From assembly GCA_015680685.1 (NCBI GenBank), contig MNCI01002197.1, positions 33,328 to 97,327 on the forward strand: a stretch of DNA of 64,000 bases, in the 5' to 3' direction. Position 1 is the stretch's first letter. Each line of letters begins with the position of its first letter. Origin of the DNA: Gnetum montanum (Eukaryota; Streptophyta; Gnetopsida; Gnetales; Gnetaceae). The translations under genes were made by a program, and so were the position numbers. The notes beneath the pieces were generated by a model, which saw only the letters and a program-made list of their open reading frames with translations, had not been told where the DNA came from and made no database searches. Positions 11,000 to 21,466 of this stretch are shown piece by piece.

Positions 11000-11405
11000 T
11001 ATCATGCTTATATAAAGAAGTAAAATCATCCATATCTTCAACACAAGGTATGCTAACATTAACCACATGCATTTGGACAATGCATTAGCCACCACATTGG
11101 CTTTGTGTTTCAACACAAAATTGAGCTCTTGTAACTATGTAACCCATTTCATGTGCTTTACACTCAACCTCTTTTATGAGTTTAGCAATTGAAGTACTTT
11201 GTGATCTATCATCAATGTGAACTCATTATGCAATAAGTAATGTCTCCAATGCTTGATTGCTTGAAGAATAGCGTACTCTTTTTCATATACACTATATTTT
11301 TGCCTTGATACATTCAATTTTTCTTAAAAAAAAAAGCAATAGGTCATCCTTCTTGTAAAGTTATCCCACCAATGACAAGCCCACTTGCATCAGTCTCCAT
11401 TTGAA
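11000..11405 (-). pseudogene. RNase H remnant of element C
   Basis: Minus-strand translation gives METDASGLVIGG (the DAS aspartate), then YSVYEKEYAIL, HWRHYLLHNEFTLMIDHK and KHKANVVANALSK, in the order of retroelement RNase H. It begins directly where the RT fragment stops at about 11427, with no RT palm between them. Two stops and a homopolymer frameshift near 11330. Confidence 0.8.
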
Positions 11406-11650
11406 AAAGCTTATGAAAATCTAGAATCATATTATTATCTTTGGAATATCATTCATCCTTGGAATAGGAAACCTGTACCACACTATTATCCTGTTTACTA
11501 TCCTAGAATCATTACATATTCTCCATTCATTACTATCCTTCTTTGGCACTAGTACCATTGGAACTACATAAGGTGAAATGGATTTCCTCATGAAGTCATT
11601 CGCAAGTAAATTTTCTACTTGCCTTTGCAATTTAGCCCACTAATTTGGTG
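11406..11650 (-). pseudogene. Reverse transcriptase N-terminal remnant, element C
   Basis: Reads QVENLLANDFMRKSISPY, then VLVPKKDSNEWRICNDSRIVN and YRFPIPRMNDI: the fingers and start of the palm of a Ty3/gypsy RT. The motif that follows in the family (DxLxGA...FsKiDL) and everything to YxDD and the thumb is absent, since the frame meets RNase H within about 25 bp. It is an internal deletion, not a frameshift. Confidence 0.8.
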
Positions 11651-12480
11651 CCATTCGATATGCTCTCTTGTTTGGAATGGTAGCACCAAGAATAAAATCA
11701 ATCTGATGTTGTACATTTTTCATTGGTGAAAACTCATCCAATTTCTTCTTAACACCTTGGGGAATTTCTCCTTCAATCCTAGCACACCTATTAAAAGTTC
11801 AACCTACACATCATCATTGTTAGTAGTAATTATTGTCACAACAACAAAACCAAAATCTATTTCATTATGTTCCTTAATATATTCCCTCTCTCCTAGAAGA
11901 ATTAATGAAGAATTAAGTGAGCTTTGCTACCTCACTTGTTCAACCATCATAGGAATCAACTCATGGATTCCATTAGGTCTAGCTACACTCCATACATTTA
12001 TTGCTCCATTAAACTAAGCACCTTTATCAAAATTCCAAGGTCTACCAATAATTACATTAGCATAATCTATTGGAAGCATATCATACTTCATGACATCATG
12101 AAAACCTCCAATTTTCAATTTCAAAGTATATTATTCCCTCATCTCTTAGAAAAAATATATAGATTAGCAATGCACTTTATATGGTCTAAGCTATGGACTA
12201 TTTAGTGACCCCATTCTAGTAACTATCCTAGAAGAAATAACATTTTCATGGGTTCCCTCATTAATTAAAATATGAATCCATTTCTTATTAAGCAAGCATC
12301 TAGCCTTAATTCGAAACAACATTTTTCTAGTAGGATGATCTCCTTTATTTACATTCCTCATGAATGCACAAGAATTTAACTTAGAAACATCCTCAATTTT
12401 TGAAGCATTACAATTACCTCTCTATAGATATTGGCTTGATGTCTCTTCCACTTTCATGGTTTGCACATCTTTGCCTTTGG
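11651..12480 (-). pseudogene. Protease and linker remnant, element C
   Basis: Minus-strand reading gives ILINEGTHENVISSRIV, where a retropepsin would have D-S/T-G (here NEG, so the catalytic aspartate is lost), and DVLP-like then IIGRPWNFDKGA, the flap/ILGRPW..D end of gypsy proteases. A long poorly conserved linker leads to RT. Several stops. Confidence 0.65.
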
Positions 12481-12599
12481 CTACCTTGTGAAATGAACAT
12501 TCCCATTGTGTGTTCGCATTCATCACACTTGAAGCACTAAATTTTGATGAGTTGCTACCTTGATCCTTGTCTCCCTTACCTTGGTCCTTCTTAGCTTTA

Positions 12600-13640
12600 C
12601 CTTCTCATCATCTCTTTTAGTCTTCTTATCTTGGTTGTCATTTTTGTCTTTAGATTTGGACTTAGATCCTTTTTCAAATTTAAATCTCCTTTTCTTTTCC
12701 TTGAAAGTTTATTTGCAATGATTTATAAATCCACTTAATTTCTTCTTAGCCTTTAGTACCATGTCATAAGCTTCATCAAGAATTTGTGGCTTATAAAAAG
12801 AAAGCTCTTGCTAGTATGCCATTTTCAGACCTCCTAAAAAGATTCAAGCATATTTATATTTCTTCTAGTTTACTTTAGCTTAATGGAATAGATCACAAAA
12901 TTTGATGTAGAATTATTTAACATTCTTGTCACCTTGCTTTAGGAATTTCAACTTCATAATAGTCTCTTACATTTTATAAGACTGTTTAAATTTTCTTTTC
13001 AACTTTTATTTCATCAAATCCCAATCTTTGATGGGTTGATCATTTGGTCTTTCATAATCCTAATAATTCTTTTTCCACCAAGTAAAATTCATACCTTCTA
13101 ATCTAGATTTAGCAATAGGTACATTCAAGTTATTTGGTACCTCTTCTAACTAGAAATTCTTCTCAAGTGACTTTATCCAACTTACAAAAGAATTGGTGCC
13201 ATCTACATCATTGAAAGTCTTCAATTCAATGTATAGAAGTCTTGTAGCATTTCTAAATGCTTTAGCAAGCCTTGTCTTATCTTCCTCATCAAGCTTTTCT
13301 TAAGAAGTAGTATTTACCATAGTTGGAGTCTTTTGAATTATTATACGGGGAATAGGATTCCCTTCCATTAGAATCCTTAACTAATGGGTTCCTACACTTT
13401 CATAGTTAGATTGTCCTTCCTTATCATCCACTCCATCTATACCTAATTATGAAATTTCTTCATCTACACATGCATGCTCCTCATCTCCAAGTGTTTGGAT
13501 ATGGCTAGGACTGACATTCCTGTCTACCTTTGTGCTAATTTTATCTAATCGAGAAACCATCATTTGGAAGGTAGACTTCATGTTCTCCATGTCTATATTT
13601 AATGCTTGAACCTGTTTTTCCTTGGGTGTCATTTGAACTA
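12600..13640 (-). pseudogene. Gag remnant of element C
   Basis: From about 13632 the minus strand codes MTPKEKQVQALNIDMENMK (coiled-coil-like start), then across stops VSWIKSLEKNF, PIKDWDLMK and FYIKFCDLF, and a lysine-rich tail KKRRFKFEKGSKSKSKDK. The order W...L...W..LK..F fits the retrotransposon-gag domain. No intact zinc knuckle was found. Confidence 0.65.
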
Positions 13641-13708
13641 GATAAAATCATTAACCAATTCCAAGTAATAATTAATATAAAGCTTTAAAGCTTTAATCAA
13701 TACAAAGA

Positions 13709-13720
13709 GCTCTAATACCA
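13709..13720 (-). other. Primer-binding site of element C, initiator Met-tRNA type
   Basis: Minus strand reads TGGTATTAGAGC, one base from the common plant site TGGTATCAGAGC. It directly follows the 5' LTR end. Confidence 0.8.
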
Positions 13721-13721
13721 A

Positions 13722-14446
13722 TAACGCTAGATTAGGTTCACTCCAATAATTAATCAACTTCAAGTACTAAATCCAAATATTATGAAAAGATAATAACTTT
13801 TACTAGAAAATAAGAAAAATGGCCACCTTCAATTACTTAATTAAAAGGTTTCAATAGGGTTTCAAAACCCAAAAACATCCAAAACCTCTCAAATGCTCAA
13901 ACAATATTACAAAGCATGAGGCTCTACAATCATAAAATGGTTGTTCTCAAAGCAAGACATAACCAATAGAGAGATTCTTTTGCAACTTGGGAATGAGATC
14001 TCAATACAAAAGCAAGACTAGGTTATATAGGCCAACATACAATACAATTGACCTTGGAGTTACAACCTCTATGCACTCACTTAATATTCTTTCCCACATC
14101 TTACTAAGCTATCATCAAGTCAAGAGCTCTCACTAAGAAATTTCCTCTCTTCATGCTCTCTCTCTTTTCAAGCATGAAACAATCCATCTTTATTAGAAAA
14201 AAAAATCCTAGGAAACTTTCCTCAAGATTCACTTGAAGATCCTTCATTGTTTTCCACTATTTTCTATCTTTTTTTTGCTATTTCTCAAACTGGAATTACC
14301 AATTCCATAAGTTTTCTAGCTGTACGGATTCTCTCTATCCTTAGGAAGATGTCTCCTACAAAAATCCTACTTTTAACTAAGATGCCCACTATTTTTGGGA
14401 GACGTCTCCTCCCTAGCCAAGAAGTCTTCTCTTGTCCTAAGATTTT
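13722..14446 (-). repeat. 5' LTR of element C, part 1 (interrupted by A)
   Basis: Homologous to 8588-9300. Continues at 34472 after element A. Confidence 0.75.
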
Positions 14447-15312
14447 TGATGAGTGGCAAGTATACCCTACACTCAATCATATGAATCACAAGTGTTCACA
14501 CATGATTCGGTTGAATTTCATGGATTGGACTAGTTGTGGTATCTATATTGTTAAACATTGATTGCAGGATGCTATCTTTCCACTTGGACTAGTGATAGCT
14601 TTGAAATGTATGGTTTAGTCCAAAGTAAGGCATATGAAAGTTGATGTTGTTGCAACCTTATGCTAATCTTAATAATAATAGAGAAATTAGTTTTTTTCCT
14701 AATTAACAATAGGAAGATAAATTCTAAACTATCCTAAGGGTGATGAATGTCTGTTCCTTGCTTGCTGTACACATCCTAAACCCACGTATCCACTACTGGG
14801 ATTACCAAGAATTATGCCAATGAGTGAACTACGCAATAACTCTGGTGGGATTACTAAGTGAATACGTGTTTATGTCCAAAACTGGTTGTGCTCATTCTAT
14901 TGATTGATTAACATGTATGGAAATGTAAATATTATCTAAGTAAATGGAAAATAAATTGCATGAAAAGTAAGTCTATTATAAGTTAAAGTACTATAATGAA
15001 TATGAATCAATTTTAATCTTATTACCATTCATGGAATGTGCCTAGGTATAATGCCACTCGAATAAGATGTTGTACAACTAACTCAAATCCACACTGTGGC
15101 CACTCACTAATTATTTTCTAAAATCATGAAATAAAACTTGAAGAGACTAGCTACTAAACCAACCAAAAGATGCCTCATATGTGGCAGGAGCTCACATATT
15201 TATAGGCAAGGAAAGACGCTGTGTAAACACATATGCATCAATGCATCAACGCATGCATCAATAAGGATGCATTGATGCTTGCTCATTGACATAGCGAACT
15301 AATGATTCATCA
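14447..15312 (-). repeat. 3' LTR of element A
   Basis: TGATGAGTGG...TTCATCA ends, 866 bp. TATA box on the minus strand near 15198-15206; array of ATGCATCAATGCATC words at 15226-15300. The adjoining minus-strand polypurine tract (CATGGGGGTA, 15313-15322) identifies this as the 3' LTR. Confidence 0.8.
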
Positions 15313-15722
15313 TACCCCCATGACTAACTAAAAACTTGTCCTCAAGTTAACATAATAGAACTGAGCTTTCTTTACAAAATTGGAAATGTATGTGATTATT
15401 GACTGATTTCAACTATTAACTGACTTTGAGTGTTGCATTACAAAGTTTTATTTGAGTGGATGTATTACAAAATAACAAAAAGATTGGACAAACATTAAAG
15501 TTTACAAAATTTTTAGAGGTCTTCAAAAATCTAATGATGATGAATCTTCTTGTTATTACTAGTAGTGGTAGAATTCCAACCTTGAGTATTATGTTGATGG
15601 TTCTCTTGTTATGCAAAACATTCTTGAAGGATGGATTGAAATTTCTTCTCATTGTCCCATGGATCTAGAAAATGTGTGATGTTTGAGCCTTAATCTTGAT
15701 ATATGCTACTATGTATCCCTGG
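15313..15722 (-). mobile_element. Element A, 3' non-coding internal segment
   Basis: Starts, in element sense, with ACTTGAGGACAAGTT and the polypurine tract, also found in B and D. No coding seen. Ends at the CCTGG target copy (15718-15722) of element B. Confidence 0.7.
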
Positions 15723-16606
15723 TGATGAGTGGCAAGGTACCCCTGCACTCAACCATATGAATATGAGCGTTCACGCATGATCTAGTCGAACTTCACCGAT
15801 GGACTAGTTGTGGTATCTAGATAGTTACATGTTGATCATAGTTCACTGTCTTCCCACCTGGACTAGTATTTTCTTGGTCATGTATGATTTAGTCCAAAGT
15901 GAGGTGAATGATGTGGTCCTAACTAGTGCTACTCCTAGGGATAATGGAAGATAAGCTTTATTAAACTAATAAGCAGTAGGAAATGAAGTCTAAGCTAGCC
16001 TAAGTGCGATGAGCATCCGTCCTTAATCATCCATGCACATCTTGGACCTCATGTACTACTTCTGGGATTACCAAGTGCATATTACTTGAGCACTCCTAGA
16101 TATGCTACTAAGTTACCAAGTAGTTACACTTAAATTTTTTTGATTAAGTTGTACTCAATCTGCATTTAATAATAGGAATAGTAAATGATGATAAAGAAAT
16201 ATCAACTAAGAAAGCAATAAAAAAAATAACGATTAAACAATTAAAACTAAGTGAATGCTGCAATGATGGAGTAATCTCGATCTTTATTGCCGGTCATGTG
16301 CATGTCCAAGTACGTCACACTCGAATAAAGGTTCCGTATAATTACAATCATCACACTATGGGCATGCACTAGGGAAAGAATTGAAATGAATTGAAATTGA
16401 AAAAAAGACTCTACCCTAACACTATCTGACTCCCCCCTTCCTATGTGACTAAATGTGGTATTTATAGGCTTACACAGGAACCATGATATCATGTATTCGA
16501 TATCATTAACCAGGCTATGATATCATGTCCTCGATATCAAGGGTTTAATATTGAGGGTCCAATGTTAAGGGTCCGATATCAGCACTTGAAAAACCACAAT
16601 TCATCA
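15723..16606 (-). repeat. 3' LTR of element B
   Basis: Same ends as A. TATA box at about 16458-16467 (minus). U3 array 16478-16585 of GATATCATG/TCGATATCA words, palindromic at GATATC. Confidence 0.85.
16478..16585. repeat. GATATC-rich U3 array of element B
   Basis: At least six GATATC or near-GATATC palindromes with ATGATATCATG and TCGATATC contexts. The right LTR copy (21355-21445) has decayed versions, mostly C-to-T and G-to-A changes (GATATTG, GATATCG). Confidence 0.75.
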
Positions 16607-18957
16607 TACCCCCACAACTGAATAACAACTTATCCTCGAGTCAAAGAAAGTGAGGAACAAGTTCATTCAATTACAAACAAGGGATAGGTATGAGATTATT
16701 GAATGACCATGGACTGTTTCATGCTGCAATGTGGGACTAAAAAAAATTTAGACATAGATACAAAAGAAAAAAATTGTGGAACTCATGGGATTCCTAGTGG
16801 TGGTGGCTCCTCCATGGGTGCCTTTCCTTTGTCCTGCACTCTAGGATACTGAGATTAATACCATTGAAGAAGCACTTGACGTTTCTCCTCTACTATCTAA
16901 GGATTATGAGCCATCCATGCTGATGTTCCAATGTTTGATGAAGTTGGCACTTCCCATGGACACGACAGTTATGGGGACACTTGATTGGCCTTGACATGCC
17001 ATGTCGCAAATAGCTGTCATTTCTCTTCATAGGCTCAGGCCTGGACCTCCCCACCTTTTGCTTGGCTAGATTGTGTAGTGATAGGAGTTCTCTGATGGAT
17101 GCTAAATGATTGTGCCTCCAACTTTGCATGTTCTACATGAGGTCCTTAGCCTTTTCCTCCCCCTAGGCATTCAGTTGCACCTTGAGAAGGTCCTCCTTAT
17201 TTTCCTATTTTAGGGGCCATCTATAATCACACAAAGATCAATTTTTAGTAAGGTTATTGAAAGAAGTTCAATTATTTTATATCTTACTCATTGCCTTTAA
17301 TAAATGTTGAATTCTTTACTTAGTGTGATTTTAGAGTTAGAAATTTTTTCAAGGAAGTTGCCCTAAAAGTTTAATGTCGGACTTGATTTGTTTAGGTGAC
17401 ACATAAAAGGATATGTAATGGTTTTGAGGAACACTTGATAAAATGATGACAAAGGAAAGAATAGATTTGGAAATGAAGAACTCAGAGGGTATAAAATGAT
17501 GTGGTGGTGTGCAACAAGTTCAAATTACAAAAGTCACGCAAGTGGGTCCTCCCCAAAGTAGGTTCCTACCTATCATGCCCTTACATAACTATACACAAAA
17601 ATGTCCATTGGAATTAAAAGGGTTAAATATAATTCACACCAGTTCCACAAAACACATACATGTAGATACCACTGTGATGAGGTATGAATTCAATGTTACA
17701 TAAGATGCAGGTTATAAATACATGAACAATGAGATGGGATGAATCGTAGAAAGGATTGGAAAGAGTAGATATGAGGTAACTAACCCAAGATACAATGAAT
17801 CCTGAGTGTAGGGCATGATTAATGTGTCATTAGCCCATTGCTCCAAAATCAAGACCAAGTCCATTCCTTCGATCAGTGACATCACATTGTTTCATCCAAT
17901 GATGGGCAACCATAAGAGCATCATGACAACAAGGTGTATGATCACTCAGCGTTTTGTTCAAGGGAGGAGTGATTTGGAATCTGCGATACACACACATTTT
18001 TTTTGCTTTTGATCTTTTCTTGTGTGTTTTGTATTCTTTTTTTTCTCATTTTTTTCCTTTCTACCCACTTTGGCACTTTGTCCTTTCCAATAGTGAATTG
18101 GAGAAGCCACCAACCTTTAGGNGAAACTCAATGCTATTCTAGAGGTCCCACTGGAAAGCATGCACCCATGCCTAAAGGTTGGTGGCTTCTCCAATTCACT
18201 ATTGGAAAGGACAAAGTGCCAAAGTGGGTAGAAAGGAAAAAAATGAGAAAAAAAAGAATACAAAACACACAAGAAAAGATCAAAAGCAAAAAAAATGTGT
18301 GTGTATCGCAGATTCCAAATCACTCCTCCCTTGAACAAAACGCTGAGTGATCATACACCTTGTTGTCATGATGCTCTTATGGTTGCCCATCATTGGATGA
18401 AACAATGTGATGTCACTGATCGAAGGAATGGACTTGGTCTTGATTTTGGAGCAATGGGCTAATGACACATTAATCATGCCCTACACTCAGGATTCATTGT
18501 ATCTTGGGTTAGTTACCTCATATCTACTNACCTAGTCACATATAAACCATTGGGCATCTCTTGATGTGGTGTTTGGAATGTATCCAAATTGGGGTTCACA
18601 CACTTGACTAAAGTTCACATAGTGGGGCAAGTTATAAGATGTGGTTAATTGATAAGGAGTTGGCCCACTATGGCCCCTGTGATTGTAAGATGGTATGCAA
18701 GGATCAAGATGTCTTCCAATGTGGTTATATTCATTAGGCCACATGGTAGTTGGAGTATTTATTGGTGGCCTCAAGAAGGTAATAGGAGGCATTGTGTTTG
18801 AGGAAGCAGATGCATCACAGCATTGGACTTGTGCTGGGTTGGAGGATGCAGTGGTTTTGGAAGCGTGTTATCTCTTTCTTTGGTCATGCCTAAAGAAAGG
18901 GTGATTTTGATGTTGTGGAGGGCCTCCATTGCTACAAGTAATGTTTATGGATTCGTG
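16607..18957 (-). mobile_element. Element B, 3' non-coding internal region
   Basis: No protein domain recognised. It contains a block, AAGTGGGTCCTCCCCAAAGT at about 17539, that recurs in A near 22049, and the inverted duplication with isolated Ns described separately. Confidence 0.6.
17763..18528. repeat. 358-bp inverted duplication bounded by single Ns
   Basis: 17763-18120 reappears in reverse complement at about 18171-18528. Single N bases sit at 18122 and 18529, exactly bounding the 18123-18528 piece. If that piece is turned round it continues TTTAGGCATGGGT, the order seen in A at 22511. The arrangement is most likely an assembly error. Confidence 0.85.
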
Positions 18958-20462
18958 CTATGGTGCAAAAATTTTTGGCACAATCAGTGGCGATGTAGAA
19001 GGAGGTAAAGGGTGAGAATATTGAGGATGAGAAGAAGTGTAAGGAACATGAGGTGGTGATCTTGTGGGAGAGGACATGGGTTGATAGTATTTAGGAGAAT
19101 GATAATGATGTGGTGGGATAGAGGATGTTGACCCAGTTGGGGAAATAGGATGATAAACCTGATAAGTGCTTGGGTTCGGATGGTATGAAGGGTGTGACCA
19201 GTTTGAGGGTGGCCTCCCCCAAAATTGGAGTTTTTGCCACTGTGATTGAACAAGGTATTTTTGTATGAACTTTGGATGTAAGATTCCTTCCCAATGCTCA
19301 TGTAAATGTGATAAGATTAGGTATTGACCTTTAGGATGATTGTATAGGCAAAGGTTACATTGATACATATGATTAGCAGTTGAGTTCTTATCCTTATTCT
19401 CTTCAACCTTTCTTTCTAATTGTCTAGTGGTGTTCTGTCCTGTTTCTTGGTTTATCATGGTTCTACCTCTAATAGTGTTGGCATATTCTCCACATTTTTC
19501 ATGTATCCATTTTGTCATCTTATTGATCTTTGCCTTAATTTCATTTAGTGATTGTAGTATTGGCAAAGATGATTCCACCTCCTTGAGGTGAGTTGATTTC
19601 TCTTCTTCATGATCATGGACCTTTGCTAATTTGAGATTTTGGTCCTGTTGAGCACTTTCAACATTCTCCCATTTAGCCATTTCTCCTCCTTCTTTTACTA
19701 CCTACTTAATAAGCTCTTGGAATTGGTGGGTTTGTAGCTCATAGAGTTGACCTCGGGCATACATCCCTAGGGTTTCCCTTGTTTCATTACAGAGCCCATC
19801 CCTCGGGCATACAATTAGCCTTTCCTCGTAGAACCCATGGCCTAGGCAATTGTTTAACAATGAATAGTATCTTTCTAAGGCCATGTCCAAGGGTTCATGT
19901 TTCTCTTATTTCCACTCTTGGATTTGTCTCCTCAAGGTTGACACTCTTGCATAAGTTTGACACCTTTCAGTGAAGAGTTCTATCATTGTCAGCCAATGTC
20001 AAATTGATTTTGGTCTTAAGGACCTGTACCATACTTTTGCTTGGCCAACGAGTGTTGTAGGAAAGAGTTTAAGTTTTTGCCACCCATTATCAATATTGTT
20101 CCATACACAGGCATCATGGAAGGTTTGTAAATGATGTTGTAGATCTAAATCATAGCCTCCTGAAACTTGGGAAAGTTATTTAAATCAAGCTTGGGTAGAC
20201 GACTTTCCTTGCGATGCCTATAGGATATTTGAACAACCTCTTGTATATGCATTAGGCTCTTAGTTGCTAGCAGGGGTTCATCAGCACTATGTAGGTTATG
20301 GAATTGTGAATTGGGATGATGTTGTCTTTGTTTATGTACATAGGAGACCCCTGCATTAGATTGAGTACTCCAAACTTTGTCTTCATCATCATATAATTCA
20401 TTGGTTCTCCAATGAATTGCCTTACTAGTTGTTGTGTTGTCATAGTCTTGTGAGAGAGACAT
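18958..20462 (-). pseudogene. Gag remnant of element B
   Basis: Starts at an ATG on the minus strand at 20460-20462 (MSLSQDYDNTTTSKAIHW). Capsid-like motifs follow over stops and frameshifts: LPKLDLNNFPKF, then at 19702-19890 MDMALERYYSLLNNCLGHGF and ETRETLGMYARGQLYEL. Near 19310-19370 there is CNLCLYNHPKG followed by SHLHEHW, a Cys2-His2-like finger instead of the usual CCHC knuckle. The C-terminal part (18958-19300) is rich in Pro, His, Ser and Tyr. Gag packages RNA into particles; this copy is broken. The same layout occurs in A and D. Confidence 0.75.
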
Positions 20463-20575
20463 TTTTGTGAATTGTGTGTGACTTATTTTCAATTACCTTC
20501 TTTCTAAAAGATATATCATCAAGGCTTCATTACAGTGATCTTGGATGATGTAACTAATCTAAATAACTAGCACCA

Positions 20576-20594
20576 TCCCTGGCAACCACGACAA
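20576..20594 (-). other. Primer-binding site of element B, tRNA-Asp type
   Basis: Minus strand TTGTCGTGGTTGCCAGGGA versus the family site TTGGCGCCGTTGCCGGGGA; most differences are C/T or G/A changes. Confidence 0.75.
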
Positions 20595-21466
20595 TGATGA
20601 GTGGCAAGGTACCCCTACACTCAAACATACGAATATGAGCGTTCACACACGATCTGGTTGAACTCCACAAATGGACTAGTTGTGGTATCTAGATAGTTAC
20701 ATGTTGATCACAGTTCACTGTCTTCCCACCTAGAATAGTATTTGCTTGGTCACATATGGTTTAGTCCAAAGTGAGGCAAATGATGTGGTCCTAACTAGTG
20801 CTACTCCTAGGGATAATGAAAGATAAGCTTGATTAAACTAATAAGCTGTAGGAAATGAAGTCTAAGCTAGCCTAAGTGTGATGAGCATCCATCCTTAATC
20901 ATCTGTACACATCTTGGACCTTGTGTACTACTTCTAGGATTACCAAGCACATATTACTTGAGCACTCCTAGATACGCTACTGAGTTACCAAGTAGTTACA
21001 CTTAAATGTTCGTGATTAAGTTGTACTCATTTCACATTCAATAATAGGAATAGTAAATGATGGTAAAGAAATATTAACTAAGAAATTAATAAATAATAAT
21101 AACAATTAAACAATTTAAACTAAGTGAATGCTACAATGATGGAGTAATCTCGATCTTTATTGCTGGTCATGTGCATGTCCAAGTACGTCACACTCGAATA
21201 AAGGTTCCATACAATTACAATCATCACCACTGTAGGCATGCACTAGGAAAAGAATTGAAATGAATTGAAATTGACAAAAAGACTCTACTTTAATACTATC
21301 TGACTCCCCCCTTCCTGTGCACCTAAATGTGGTATTTATAGGCTTACACAAGAACCACGATATCGTGTATTCGATATTGTTAACCAGGCTATGATATTGC
21401 GTACTCAATATTGAGGGTTTGATGTCAAGGGTCCGATATTAGCACCTAACAAATGACAATTCATCA
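20595..21466 (-). repeat. 5' LTR of element B
   Basis: 872 bp, homologous over its whole length to 15723-16606. TATA box near 21331-21340 on the minus strand. Confidence 0.85.

Larger units (their letters stand above)
15723..21466 (-). mobile_element. Element B: gag-only Athila-like element inside A
   Basis: LTRs 15723-16606 (884 bp) and 20595-21466 (872 bp), primer site on the right, polypurine tract on the left, and a 4-kb internal region with gag only. Flanked by CCTGG (15718-15722) and CTTGG (21467-21471), a 5-bp duplication with one C/T change. Its internal sequence aligns with that of A in the non-coding parts too, so A and B are one family. Confidence 0.85.

Noticed and set aside
11757-12205. 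Plus-strand ORFs in element C
   Set aside because: Antisense shadows of the minus-strand protease and linker, where the ILGRPW-type motif is found.
17815-18477. Two identical 65-residue ORFs on opposite strands
   Set aside because: Mirror images caused by the N-bounded inverted duplicate; no protein motif.
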